Shown here one piece after another: positions 51,417 through 59,385 of a stretch of DNA of 64,000 bases. This stretch comes from SMAG-U1939 sp036376595 (GTDB lineage Bacteria; Chloroflexota; Ktedonobacteria; Ktedonobacterales; JADMIN01). Location of the stretch: NCBI GenBank assembly GCA_036376595.1, contig DASVAA010000102.1, forward strand, positions 32,406-96,405, in the 5' to 3' direction. The notes beneath the pieces are model-generated. The model ran no database searches and had not been told where the DNA came from. It saw only the letters and a program-made list of their open reading frames with translations. Made by a program: the position numbers and the translations under genes. Numbering within the stretch: position 1 is the first letter of the stretch; every line of letters starts with the position of its first letter.

Positions 51417-52973
51417 ATGAAATGGCCGCGCGCCGGCGGCATCCTGCTGCACCCGACCTCGCTGCCCGGCCCGTACGGCGTGGGCGACCTCGGCCCCGCG
51501 GCGCTGGCGTGGCTGGACTTCCTCGCCGCCGGCCGGCAGAAGCTGTGGCAGGTACTGCCGCTGCACCCCACCGGCTTCGGCAACTCACCCTACGCCGCGC
51601 TCTCGGCCTTCGCCGGCAATCCGTTGCTCATCTCGCCGGAGCGGCTGATCGAGGACGGCCTGCTCACCCGCTCCGACCTGGATTGGGCGTCCACCGGAGA
51701 TGAGCAGTGGGTGTCTGCCGGAGATGAGCAGCGGGCGTCCACCGGACGCCCCTACGTGCCCAACTTCCCGCGCGGCCACGTGGACTACGGCCGTGTGATC
51801 CCCTGGAAGACGGCGCTGCTGCGCACGGCCTACGCGCGCTACCGCCGCGGCTCCGCGCCGGAGCTGGCTGCGGAGCTGGCATCGTTCCGCGAGCGTCACG
51901 CGCCATGGCTGCCGGATTACGCGCTCTTCGCGGCGCTCAAGGACGCCCACGACGGCGCCGCCTGGACGCACTGGCCGGAGCCGCTGCGCGAGCGCGACGA
52001 GTCCGCGCTGGCGGATGCGCGCGAGCGGCTGGCCGAGGATATCGCCTTCCACGAATTCGCGCAATTCCTCTTCTTCCGTCAGTGGGCTGCCGTGCGCGCA
52101 GCCGCCCACGAGTGCGGCATCCGCATCATCGGCGACGTGCCAATCTTCGTCGCCCATGATAGCGCCGACGCCTGGGCACACCGCGAGCTATTCCAGCTCG
52201 ACGCGCGCGGCGAGCCGCTGGTGGTTGCGGGCGTGCCGCCGGATTACTTCAGCCCGACGGGGCAGCGCTGGGGCAATCCGCTCTACCGCTGGGACGCGCT
52301 CAAGCAGTCGGGCTACACCTGGTGGATCGACCGCGTGCGCGCCGCGCTCGACCTGGTGGACATCATCCGCCTCGACCACTTCCGCGGCTTCCACGCCTAC
52401 TGGGAGATCCCCGGTACGGACGAGACGGCGGAGCGCGGACGCTGGGTGCCAAGTCCCGGTGCGGCGCTCTTCGAGGCGATCCGTTCGACGTTGGGCGACG
52501 TACCGCTGATCGCCGAAGACCTGGGCCAGCTCACACTCGGCGTCCACCTGCTGCGCCAGCGGCTCGGTCTGCCGGGGATGCGCGTGCTGCAATTCGCCTT
52601 CGGCGGCAACGCCAAGAGCGCGCACCTGCCGCATAACTTCACTCGCGACACGGTGGTCTACACCGGCACGCACGACAACGACACCACGCGCGGCTGGTTT
52701 ACCGCGGCCGGCGAGCACGAGCGGACCTACGCGCTGCGCTACCTCGACACCGGCGTCGAGCAGATCACGCGCGCGATGGTGCGCGCCGCCTACGCGTCGG
52801 TCGCCGCGCTCGCCATCGTCCCCCTGCAGGACGTACTCGACCTGGACAGCGCCGCGCGCATGAACTTCCCCTCGCGCCCGAATGGCAACTGGGAGTGGCG
52901 CGTCGAGGAGGGCCAGATCACGCCGGCGGTCGCGAAGTGGCTGGCACAGTTGGCGACGACGTATGGTAGATAG
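51417..52973 (+). CDS. malQ: 4-alpha-glucanotransferase (amylomaltase)
   Basis: A 518-residue GH77 enzyme that transfers alpha-1,4-glucan chains in maltodextrin/glycogen metabolism. It starts RAGGILLHPTSLPGPYGVGD; catalytic regions are IIRLDHFRGFHAYW (nucleophile Asp), LIAEDLG (acid/base Glu) and YTGTHDNDTTRGW (third Asp). Residues 90-113 (WASTGDEQWVSAGDEQRAST) are an insertion made of two 24-bp tandem units plus a full family A palindrome; the surrounding family sequence resumes at VPNFPRGHVDYG. The rest is intact, so the enzyme is probably active. Confidence 0.95.
   Translation: MKWPRAGGILLHPTSLPGPYGVGDLGPAALAWLDFLAAGRQKLWQVLPLHPTGFGNSPYAALSAFAGNPLLISPERLIEDGLLTRSDLDWASTGDEQWVSAGDEQRASTGRPYVPNFPRGHVDYGRVIPWKTALLRTAYARYRRGSAPELAAELASFRERHAPWLPDYALFAALKDAHDGAAWTHWPEPLRERDESALADARERLAEDIAFHEFAQFLFFRQWAAVRAAAHECGIRIIGDVPIFVAHDSADAWAHRELFQLDARGEPLVVAGVPPDYFSPTGQRWGNPLYRWDALKQSGYTWWIDRVRAALDLVDIIRLDHFRGFHAYWEIPGTDETAERGRWVPSPGAALFEAIRSTLGDVPLIAEDLGQLTLGVHLLRQRLGLPGMRVLQFAFGGNAKSAHLPHNFTRDTVVYTGTHDNDTTRGWFTAAGEHERTYALRYLDTGVEQITRAMVRAAYASVAALAIVPLQDVLDLDSAARMNFPSRPNGNWEWRVEEGQITPAVAKWLAQLATTYGR
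51685..51755. repeat. In-frame 24-bp tandem units ending in a family A palindrome, inside malQ
   Basis: Units 51685-51708 and 51709-51732 (GGGCGTCCACCGGAGATGAG and a variant) are followed by the complete palindrome 51733-51755. Each unit equals the left arm and core of the palindrome plus ATGAGCAG. Confidence 0.9.
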
Positions 52974-53020
52974 CATCGGTAGACTACGCACGCAGGGTGG
53001 GCACGAAAGTCAGGGCAGCT

Positions 53021-53560
53021 ATGTGGTTGCAGATCCCTGAGCGGCCCGAGGCGGCCGGAAAACCCCGGCGACGCCCGAACCGGGTGCAGGTGCTGCGCAT
53101 CGTGCTGATCGCGATCGCCGTCGGCGCCGCCCTGATCGTGGGCGTCCGAATCTGGACCGCCGCCCCCGATACGGTACGGGTCATCATCACGCATCATGCG
53201 GGCAACGGCAGCGCGCCTGACGTCGTCACCACGGTATATGACCGCGCCGTGCATGACGCGGCGCTGGCCCAGCGGCTCCAGCGCGATCTGGCGGCGCTGC
53301 CGATCGCGTCGCCCATCGATCGCATGTCCTGTCCGAGCTATTACAACTACGACACTTACATCCTGGAATGGAGCCGGTCTGGCCTCTTTGTCGAACGGGC
53401 AGCCGCCGACACGCCGGGTTGCACTGTGTGGATCGAAGACAGCGTGATCGCCCGCTATCCCACGTCGGAGACGATCTTTCTGGACATGAACACGATGCTT
53501 GGTACGCCGCTGCCGCAGTGCTCGGCAGCGCTCCCGCGCGCCAGTTGCCACCCGACGTGA
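53021..53560 (+). CDS. Single-pass membrane protein of unknown function
   Basis: 179 residues. A basic cytoplasmic N-terminus (ERPEAAGKPRRRPNRVQVL) precedes one helix (IVLIAIAVGAALIVGVRIW) and an extracytoplasmic domain with DTVRVIITHHAGNG, four cysteines (SCPSYYNYDTY, GCTVWIED, QCSAAL, SCHPT) and a beta-rich pattern. Two disulphides are likely. ATG 53021 fits the charged N-terminus; a GTG at 52997 is possible. No family is recognised. Confidence 0.6.
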   Translation: MWLQIPERPEAAGKPRRRPNRVQVLRIVLIAIAVGAALIVGVRIWTAAPDTVRVIITHHAGNGSAPDVVTTVYDRAVHDAALAQRLQRDLAALPIASPIDRMSCPSYYNYDTYILEWSRSGLFVERAAADTPGCTVWIEDSVIARYPTSETIFLDMNTMLGTPLPQCSAALPRASCHPT

Positions 53561-53920
53561 AAACGGCCGGGAGCGGTCGCCGCACCTCGCGCAGAAATCC
53601 CCCTCCCGCTCGCGCCGCGATGGCCCATACTGGAGTGGTTTCAACCTGACTACTATGCGTGCGCCAGCCATGCAGGCCGGCGTCGAGATGCTGCGCCGCG
53701 GTCACGAGGTCGAGCTGGACCCGGAGGTGGATTGGGCCGACCGCGACCAGATCATCTGGCGGCTGGAGGATGCTGCCGGCCCCGTGGTGGGCAGCGACGA
53801 CCGCGGCGATGGTCAGGCGGCGGGATTGTGATGTTGCCGCCGCTGCGAGGGGCACATCATGCGCCCCTCGCCTCGACTCCTCCTCGCCCCGCAGGGAGAG
53901 GGGCCGGGGGTGAGGACCCC
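53561..53920. repeat. 360-bp spacer with family A-like and E repeats
   Basis: GCGAGGGGCACATCATGCGC with CCCTCGC (about 53845-53871) is an A-like palindrome. CGCCCCGCAGGGAGAGGGGC followed by CGGGGGTGAGGACCCCC (about 53886-53922) is family E and reaches the treT stop codon. No gene is supported. Confidence 0.55.
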
Positions 53921-55273
53921 CTACACGTGACTGAACGCCCGCTGTTGCTGAGCCTGCGGCTGCCGGCGATGGGACTGCTGGCGTCTGGCCGCCGGCTTGG
54001 GCTGCTCGACCATGCGGTTGCCGGCCAGCTCGTTGAAGAGCAGCAGCCAGTGGCGCAGCAGCGCCGTCGAGAGGAACTTCTGGCGCACGTCGTCGCGCCC
54101 GCGCACCCCCATCTCGTGCGCCAGCCGTGGGTTGCGCATGAGCTGCAGCGTGCGCTCGGTCGCCTCCTCGATGCTGCTCACCAGGAAGCCCGTCACCCCG
54201 TTCTGAATCTGGAGCGGGATACCGCCGACGTTGCCGCCGATCACCGGCTTGTCCTTCCACAGCCCCTCCGTCACCGTCAGGCCGAAGCCCTCGCGCAGCG
54301 ACTTCTGCATGACGACGGTGGCCGTGCGCTGGAAGGCGTTGATCTCAGCATTGCCCACGCCATCCAGGTTCGAGAGCAGGTGGATGTCGGGATCGCCGTC
54401 GGCGTAGTCCTTGGTGCGCTGGTAATACTCCATGCCTTCGGGGTCGTCGTGAGCCATCGAGCCGGCCATGACGAGCTGGAGCTTGGGGAACTCACGCTTG
54501 ACGGAGCGGTAGACGTCGATCACACCCAGCGGATCTTTCCACGGGTCGAAGCGCGAGACCTGCACGAGACTCGGCCGGTCGGGGTCTACGCCGTAGAGCG
54601 CGATGATGCGCCGCGCCTCCTCGTCGCTCATCGGCGCGTTCTTGGGGCTGAGCGGGTCGATCGCCGGCGGGATGATGGCGATTTTGCCAATCCGCAGGTC
54701 CTGCTTGGCGTATTCGGGCATGGTGAAGACCGCCGCGTCGTACTCCTGCACGAAGGGTCGCAGGAAGCCCCAATATTCCGGGTTGGCGGCGGTCAGATCG
54801 ATGTGGCAGCGCCAGATCCAACTGCCGGTCGCTTCCGGCAGCAGCAGGCGCATGGCCGCGGGCTGTGGGTCATGGATGATGACGTAGTCGTAGCTGCCGT
54901 CAAACGAGACGGCGTTGTCCACGTTGGCGTGCAGATAGGTCGCCTTCATAGCGGGCGTGAGATCGAGATCCATCCCTTGCAGCGCGTTGTGCATGTTCTT
55001 GGTGACGGTGAAGAACTCGTCGGTGCCGGAGATGATCTTCCACTCGGCATCCAGCCCCGCGCTGCGCATGAGCGGGATCACCGTGTGCAGCATCTCGGCG
55101 ACGCCGCCCCCGTAGGCGGTCGCGTTGACGTGCAGCACCCGCGCCCCTTGCAAGGGACGGGCGAGCCGCTCCAGCTCGGCGATCACGTCGTCGCCGACCA
55201 CGGGAGCGTAATCCGAGAGAGACTTGCTGGACAGCACCACATTCGAGAGGCCGGGTGTGCGAATGTCCTGCAT
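53921..55273 (-). CDS. treT: Trehalose synthase, TreT-type glycosyltransferase
   Basis: A 450-residue GT4 enzyme. TreT makes trehalose from an NDP-glucose and glucose. Hallmarks are VLHVNATAYGGGVAEMLHTV, YVIIHDPQPAAM, IWRCHIDLTAANPEYWGFL, VQVSRFDPWKDPLGVI, MAHDDPEGMEYY and SLREGFGLTVTEGLWK (the GT4 EX7E). AAGGAG lies upstream of ATG 55273. The C-terminal tail (ARRQQSHRRQPQAQQQRAF) is Gln/Arg rich. With malQ and the sugar ATPase it points to compatible-solute or storage-sugar metabolism. Confidence 0.92.
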   Translation of the reverse strand: MQDIRTPGLSNVVLSSKSLSDYAPVVGDDVIAELERLARPLQGARVLHVNATAYGGGVAEMLHTVIPLMRSAGLDAEWKIISGTDEFFTVTKNMHNALQGMDLDLTPAMKATYLHANVDNAVSFDGSYDYVIIHDPQPAAMRLLLPEATGSWIWRCHIDLTAANPEYWGFLRPFVQEYDAAVFTMPEYAKQDLRIGKIAIIPPAIDPLSPKNAPMSDEEARRIIALYGVDPDRPSLVQVSRFDPWKDPLGVIDVYRSVKREFPKLQLVMAGSMAHDDPEGMEYYQRTKDYADGDPDIHLLSNLDGVGNAEINAFQRTATVVMQKSLREGFGLTVTEGLWKDKPVIGGNVGGIPLQIQNGVTGFLVSSIEEATERTLQLMRNPRLAHEMGVRGRDDVRQKFLSTALLRHWLLLFNELAGNRMVEQPKPAARRQQSHRRQPQAQQQRAFSHV

Positions 55274-55641
55274 CGTGGCGGGACTCCTTGAGAGGGTTTC
55301 AAGACGGAGAATAAGAGAGTGGGAACGAGCGGCCGGGCGCCAGGGTTGCTCAGTGATGGTGCGGAAGCGCCGGCCCACGATGGCCCATGCCGAGTGCAAC
55401 GATCCAGACGCCGCTGGGGAACAGGTAGGACTTTCGCGTAGGGTGCGGTGCTTTCCGGCAGCCTTACCATGTCGCAGCCGTGCGCGCCCTGTTTCCGTGT
55501 CGCCTTGCGTGGTGGATCGCCGTCTCTCATGCTAAGAGTACCACGTCTCGCGGCATGAGGGTAACACGACGTGAAGCTCGTTGCGAGGGGGTGGGGCGAT
55601 AGTACCGGGGCACCCTCTCGATAGGGAATACGCTGGGGATT
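55274..55641. other. 368-bp spacer upstream of treT
   Basis: Holds the treT 5' region. No repeat family member, structured RNA or convincing promoter was recognised, and the open frames are not protein-like. Confidence 0.4.
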
Positions 55642-56268
55642 TCACTGCTCAGCGGCAGGCAGCGCGCCGCAGGTGACGACCACGTTATCGTCGGCGCCGC
55701 GCATCTCACGCACACGCAGCACGCGGCGCAGGCGGCGAAGCTGATCGTCGAGGTAGGGGCCGCGCCAGAAGTTGAACGCCACTGTGCCGTCGGGGGTCAG
55801 CAGGCGCGCGACGGCACGCAGGAAGGCCGGGTCGAGCACACCGTGCGCCATCTTGCCGGCCACGTAGAGGTCCACGCAGATCAGGTCATAACGCGCGCGG
55901 CAATCGCGGACAAAGTCGAAGGCGTCGGCGACCACGATGCGCACATGCGGCAGGCTCTCTAGCCCGAAGGCGCGCCGCGCGATCAGCGCGACGGCTGGGT
56001 CGCGCTCGACGCCGGTGATCGGCAGCGGTCCCCAGCGCTGGGTGAGGAGCTGGGCGATGGTCCCACCGCCCAGGCCGAGGATCAGCGCGCTGCCAGGCCG
56101 CTCGCGCGGCAGCATCGCGTCCCACACGTCAGATTCGTAGGTCTCATCCACGGCGACGGATTGAATCACGCCGCCAACCCGCAGCACCACGCGCCCGTCT
56201 TCCACGCGGACGGACGGCCGCGGCGGGCGTACACCGTACGCCCCTACCCCCTCGCGAGTGCGCCCCAT
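55642..56268 (-). CDS. Spermidine synthase-like SAM-fold protein (probable methyltransferase)
   Basis: 208 residues with a class I SAM-binding fold: ALILGLGGGTIAQLL (motif I), ITGVERDPAV (acidic loop), DAFDFV and YDLICVDLYVAGKM, then LTPDGTVAFNF. It resembles the C-terminal domain of spermidine synthase-like proteins. The catalytic D-S-S-D-P is replaced by DLYVAG, so aminopropyl transfer is doubtful. The N-terminus includes VGAYGVRPP, encoded by a family A palindrome at 56225-56247. The start at 56268 is uncertain. Confidence 0.65.
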   Translation of the reverse strand: MGRTREGVGAYGVRPPRPSVRVEDGRVVLRVGGVIQSVAVDETYESDVWDAMLPRERPGSALILGLGGGTIAQLLTQRWGPLPITGVERDPAVALIARRAFGLESLPHVRIVVADAFDFVRDCRARYDLICVDLYVAGKMAHGVLDPAFLRAVARLLTPDGTVAFNFWRGPYLDDQLRRLRRVLRVREMRGADDNVVVTCGALPAAEQ

Positions 56269-56343
56269 GCTGTGTTTCGCCGGCCCTTGTCAGTCTTTGC
56301 CGGCGTGCGCCCCGCGCGGCGGGCGTCCACCGGACGCCCCTAC
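56225..56343. repeat. Two family A palindromes with different cores
   Basis: GGGCGTAC-ACC-GTACGCCC at 56225-56247 (coding, as above) and GGGCGTCC-ACC-GGACGCCC at 56321-56343 (spacer), both followed by CTAC. The GTAC/GTCC cores differ but each is self-complementary. Confidence 0.85.
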
Positions 56344-56434
56344 ACTCCATCCCGCGGTGCGCAGCACATCCGCGACGCCGCGCGCAAAGCTCGGCAATAT
56401 ATAAATCTATCACGATGCACGCCCGCTGCGCCAG

Positions 56435-58009
56435 CTACACAGCGGGGATCGGGATGCAGCCGACCGAGAGGCGCACGAAGTCGTCGCTGTAGCCGAAGGC
56501 GCCGCCTGGCACGCCGGCGATGCCAGTGGTGCTGAAGAGCGTGAACACGTCCTGGCCGGGGCGCAATTGGCTCCAGTTGTAGACCGTGCCGCCATCGTCG
56601 AGGTTGACGCGCGCGAAGACGTGGTGCTTGGCGTCGAGGCGCTCAAGCTGCTTCACCAGACGCTCGCGACGATGGCGGTAGAGCGCGCGGATGCGTTCCT
56701 GCAGCTCGGGATGCTCGGCAAAGAGCGCGAGGTCCGCCATGAAACGCAATTGCCAGTCGGCGGGCAGCGAGGCGATGGTATTGGCCCAACCGACGGTGAG
56801 CGCGGAGGCCAGCTTCGCGTCGCCGAAGACCACCCAGCCGCAGCGGTCGCCGGTGAGCGTGTGCGTCTTCGAGAGGCTCCAGACGAAAACTGTGCGCTCC
56901 AGCACGCTGGGGCGATTGAACTCCGCCATACGGGCGCGATCGGCCGCTGGGTCGCCGGTGCCGACGTAGGCCAGGTCGGCCACCACGCGCAGCTCGCGGT
57001 CCGCGCGCGCCACCACGTCCAGCAGGGCGCGCAGCTCGTCGGGTGAATACGAGAAGGCGGTCGGGTTGTTGCTGACGGTCAGGTAGAACGCGCGGAGGTC
57101 GGGCGCCTCGTCCAGCGCCGCTTGCAGCATCGCCGGCGTCACCTTGAAGGCGTCTTCGGGGCGTGTGTAGAGCCGGTGCAGACGATAGCCAAGCGACTTC
57201 GCCTGCCACTCCGGCACGTTGAAGCCCGGCGCGGGGAATGCCACCGCGAGCTGCTGGTCGCCAGCCGCGCGGCGCACCATCTGATAGCCGCGGAAGAACT
57301 TATCAAGCCCGTCGAGCGCACCCAGGCTGACGAAGGTCTGCGCCACCGGTGGTGCATAGCCCCAGCGGCTCTCGCCGAAGTCGTGCAGCATCTCGCGCAG
57401 CAGCGGATTGCCCACTCCGAGGATGTCGTACATGCGCATATCCCAGCGGCGCGCGAGGAGCTGGCGCTCAAAATCGAGCATCTTCTCGCGGATCTCGCGG
57501 TAGCGCGCGCCAGCGGAGACACGCCCGCCGATCACCTCGCCCGGCAGCGCGAGGCCCATGTCGTCGGCCAGCGAGACGAACTCGGGGCCGTCGTCGGTGG
57601 GGCTGACGGCGCGCAGGTCCACGTCGCCGATGGTGCGGTTGACAATCTCAGTCGCCATCACGTCTTCGGGCAGGCCAAGCGCGCGGCACTGTGCCTGCAG
57701 CTCGCGCACCATCGTCGCCATCACGCGGATCGGTGCGGCACCGCCCGCGACCTCGGTGCGGAAGCGCGGGCAGATCTCGTGGCGCAGCGCGGTGATCGTC
57801 GCGTAAGGGTCCTGGTGGCCGTTATGCTGGCTCTTCGCCCGCGAGCTGCGCTGCCGGGATGGCGGCGTGGCTCGCGGGGGATGTGTTACGGTGGCGGCAC
57901 TGCCACGCGATGACCTGCGGCGGGAGGGTGCGCCGGCGTTTGCGCTCGCGCTGTCGCTTAGAGGCGCAGCAGTGTCGATCGGCGGAAATGACGGCTCGGT
58001 CTGCGACAT
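56435..58009 (-). CDS. Aminotransferase class I/II (PLP fold type I)
   Basis: 524 residues. A ~65-residue disordered Ser/Arg-rich N-terminus precedes the catalytic domain. PLP contacts are TVSNNPTAFSYS (Asn for the pyridine ring), VVADLAYVGTGD (Asp/Tyr) and VWSLSKTHTLTGDRCGW (the Schiff-base Lys). The C-terminal domain ends TTGIAGVPGGAFGYSDDFVRLSVG with the substrate-carboxylate Arg. Substrate unknown; the AspC/AlaT-like superfamily is broad. The first ATG was chosen, though a shorter start near residue 60 is plausible. Confidence 0.85.
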   Translation of the reverse strand: MSQTEPSFPPIDTAAPLSDSASANAGAPSRRRSSRGSAATVTHPPRATPPSRQRSSRAKSQHNGHQDPYATITALRHEICPRFRTEVAGGAAPIRVMATMVRELQAQCRALGLPEDVMATEIVNRTIGDVDLRAVSPTDDGPEFVSLADDMGLALPGEVIGGRVSAGARYREIREKMLDFERQLLARRWDMRMYDILGVGNPLLREMLHDFGESRWGYAPPVAQTFVSLGALDGLDKFFRGYQMVRRAAGDQQLAVAFPAPGFNVPEWQAKSLGYRLHRLYTRPEDAFKVTPAMLQAALDEAPDLRAFYLTVSNNPTAFSYSPDELRALLDVVARADRELRVVADLAYVGTGDPAADRARMAEFNRPSVLERTVFVWSLSKTHTLTGDRCGWVVFGDAKLASALTVGWANTIASLPADWQLRFMADLALFAEHPELQERIRALYRHRRERLVKQLERLDAKHHVFARVNLDDGGTVYNWSQLRPGQDVFTLFSTTGIAGVPGGAFGYSDDFVRLSVGCIPIPAV

Positions 58010-58343
58010 GCTGATTCTGGCTCCTTCGCGCCGCCAGTCTCGTCATCGGCGGCCGGCGGGCAGTCGAGCGGCGCCGTTGCCACCCGGCGATTGCAGTCTA
58101 GCACAGCGGCCGGGGCGGGAGCAAAACGTCGGAGCGCGACAAAGCGCCGCGTCTCGTGTATGATCCGCTCCCCGCCCGCATCCGTTTGCCATCCGCACCT
58201 GCCGGGCCAGGTCCGCTCAGTGCTCCGCGGTACAATGCGCGAGCGGGCATGTCCATCTGGGGACGATGCCCGGGGAAGGGGGACGAGTACCGTCTGTTGC
58301 GAAACGCGAGGACCTTCACCATCACCCACAAAGGAGCGCTAGC
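58010..58343. promoter_or_regulatory. 334-bp divergent spacer with the hydrolase promoter
   Basis: A -10 TACAAT is at 58231-58236 (CCGCGGTACAATGCGC), about 108 bp before the hydrolase start. No repeat family member or gene was recognised. Confidence 0.4.
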
Positions 58344-59183
58344 ATGACCGCAGACAACCACCCGCAACAGGGCTACGCCTCAGTCAACGGCCTCGACCTC
58401 TACTACGAGATGCACGGCAGCAGCGGCGGCGATGTGCCGCTGATCGTGCTGCCCGGCGGCTTCATGACCGTCGAGGCGATGGGCGCGATTGTGCCGCAGC
58501 TCGCCGCCTCGCGACAGGTGATCGGCGTCGAGCTGCAAGGCCACGGCCACACCGCCGACGTTGACCGCGCGCTGCGCTACGAGGGGATGGCGGACGACAT
58601 CGCCGCCCTGATTGCGCACCTGGGCCTGGAGCGCGCCGACCTCTTCGGCTATTCGCTGGGCGGCGGTGTTGCGCTCCAGACTGCCATACGGCATCCCGCT
58701 GTGGTGCGCAAGCTGGCGCTCGCCTCAACCGCCTTTGCGCGAGCGGGCTGGTATCCCGAGTCGCTCGCGGGCATGGCCGCGATCAGCGTTGAAGGGTTCG
58801 CCGGCACCCCGATTGTGGGCGCCTTTCTCAAGACCTCGCCCAGGCCCGAAGCCTGGCCGGAGGTCGTCGCCAAGATGCGGCAGCTCCTGAGTACAGGCTA
58901 CGACTGGTCGCAAGACGTAGCGGCGCTCAAGACGCCCGTCCTGATTCTGGTCGGAGACGCCGATGGCCTGCGTCTGGCGCACGCCGTGGAGATGTTCGGC
59001 CTGCTCGGCGGCGGCAAGGCGGACGGCGATCTCGCCGGCCGGCCGCCTTCTCAGCTTGCCGTGCTGCCAAACACCACGCACGTCGGCTGGGCGCCGCCGA
59101 ATCGCGGCATCATCACGCGCACCGAGCTACTGCTGCCGATCGTCACCGAGTTCTTCGATGCGCCGATGCCCGCGGCTGGCTGA
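58344..59183 (+). CDS. Alpha/beta hydrolase
   Basis: 279 residues. VPLIVLPGGFMTVEAM holds the oxyanion HG-like segment, the nucleophile elbow is DLFGYSLGGGVAL (Ser), the acid is in LILVGDADGLRL and the His in LPNTTHVGW. The ELQGHGHTADVDR loop after strand 4 is typical of esterase/haloperoxidase-like members. Substrate unknown. AAAGGAG is 8 nt before ATG 58344. Confidence 0.9.
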   Translation: MTADNHPQQGYASVNGLDLYYEMHGSSGGDVPLIVLPGGFMTVEAMGAIVPQLAASRQVIGVELQGHGHTADVDRALRYEGMADDIAALIAHLGLERADLFGYSLGGGVALQTAIRHPAVVRKLALASTAFARAGWYPESLAGMAAISVEGFAGTPIVGAFLKTSPRPEAWPEVVAKMRQLLSTGYDWSQDVAALKTPVLILVGDADGLRLAHAVEMFGLLGGGKADGDLAGRPPSQLAVLPNTTHVGWAPPNRGIITRTELLLPIVTEFFDAPMPAAG

Positions 59184-59242
59184 GCTTCGGACATGGTGTC
59201 ACACGCCGCGCCTCTATGGATCGGTGTCACTGTGCGTCCGGC

Positions 59243-59364
59243 GGGCGGGACATGTCCCGCCCCTACACGCGCCCGCTGTCGTCTCGGCACCTGCCGGCAC
59301 TCTTCAGCCCGCGCAGGCGGGCTTGGTCGCCGGAGGCGCTTAGGCGCGGTTTCAACCGCCGGCC
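59243..59364. repeat. Family A palindrome and reversed family B repeat
   Basis: GGGCGGGA-CATG-TCCCGCCC plus CTAC at 59243-59266, then AGCCCGCGCAGGCGGGCT...GCGCGGTTTCAACCGCC at 59305-59364, filling the space between the hydrolase and pckG, which converge. Confidence 0.85.
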
Positions 59365-59385
59365 CCCTGCTGCCGCACCGTCGAG

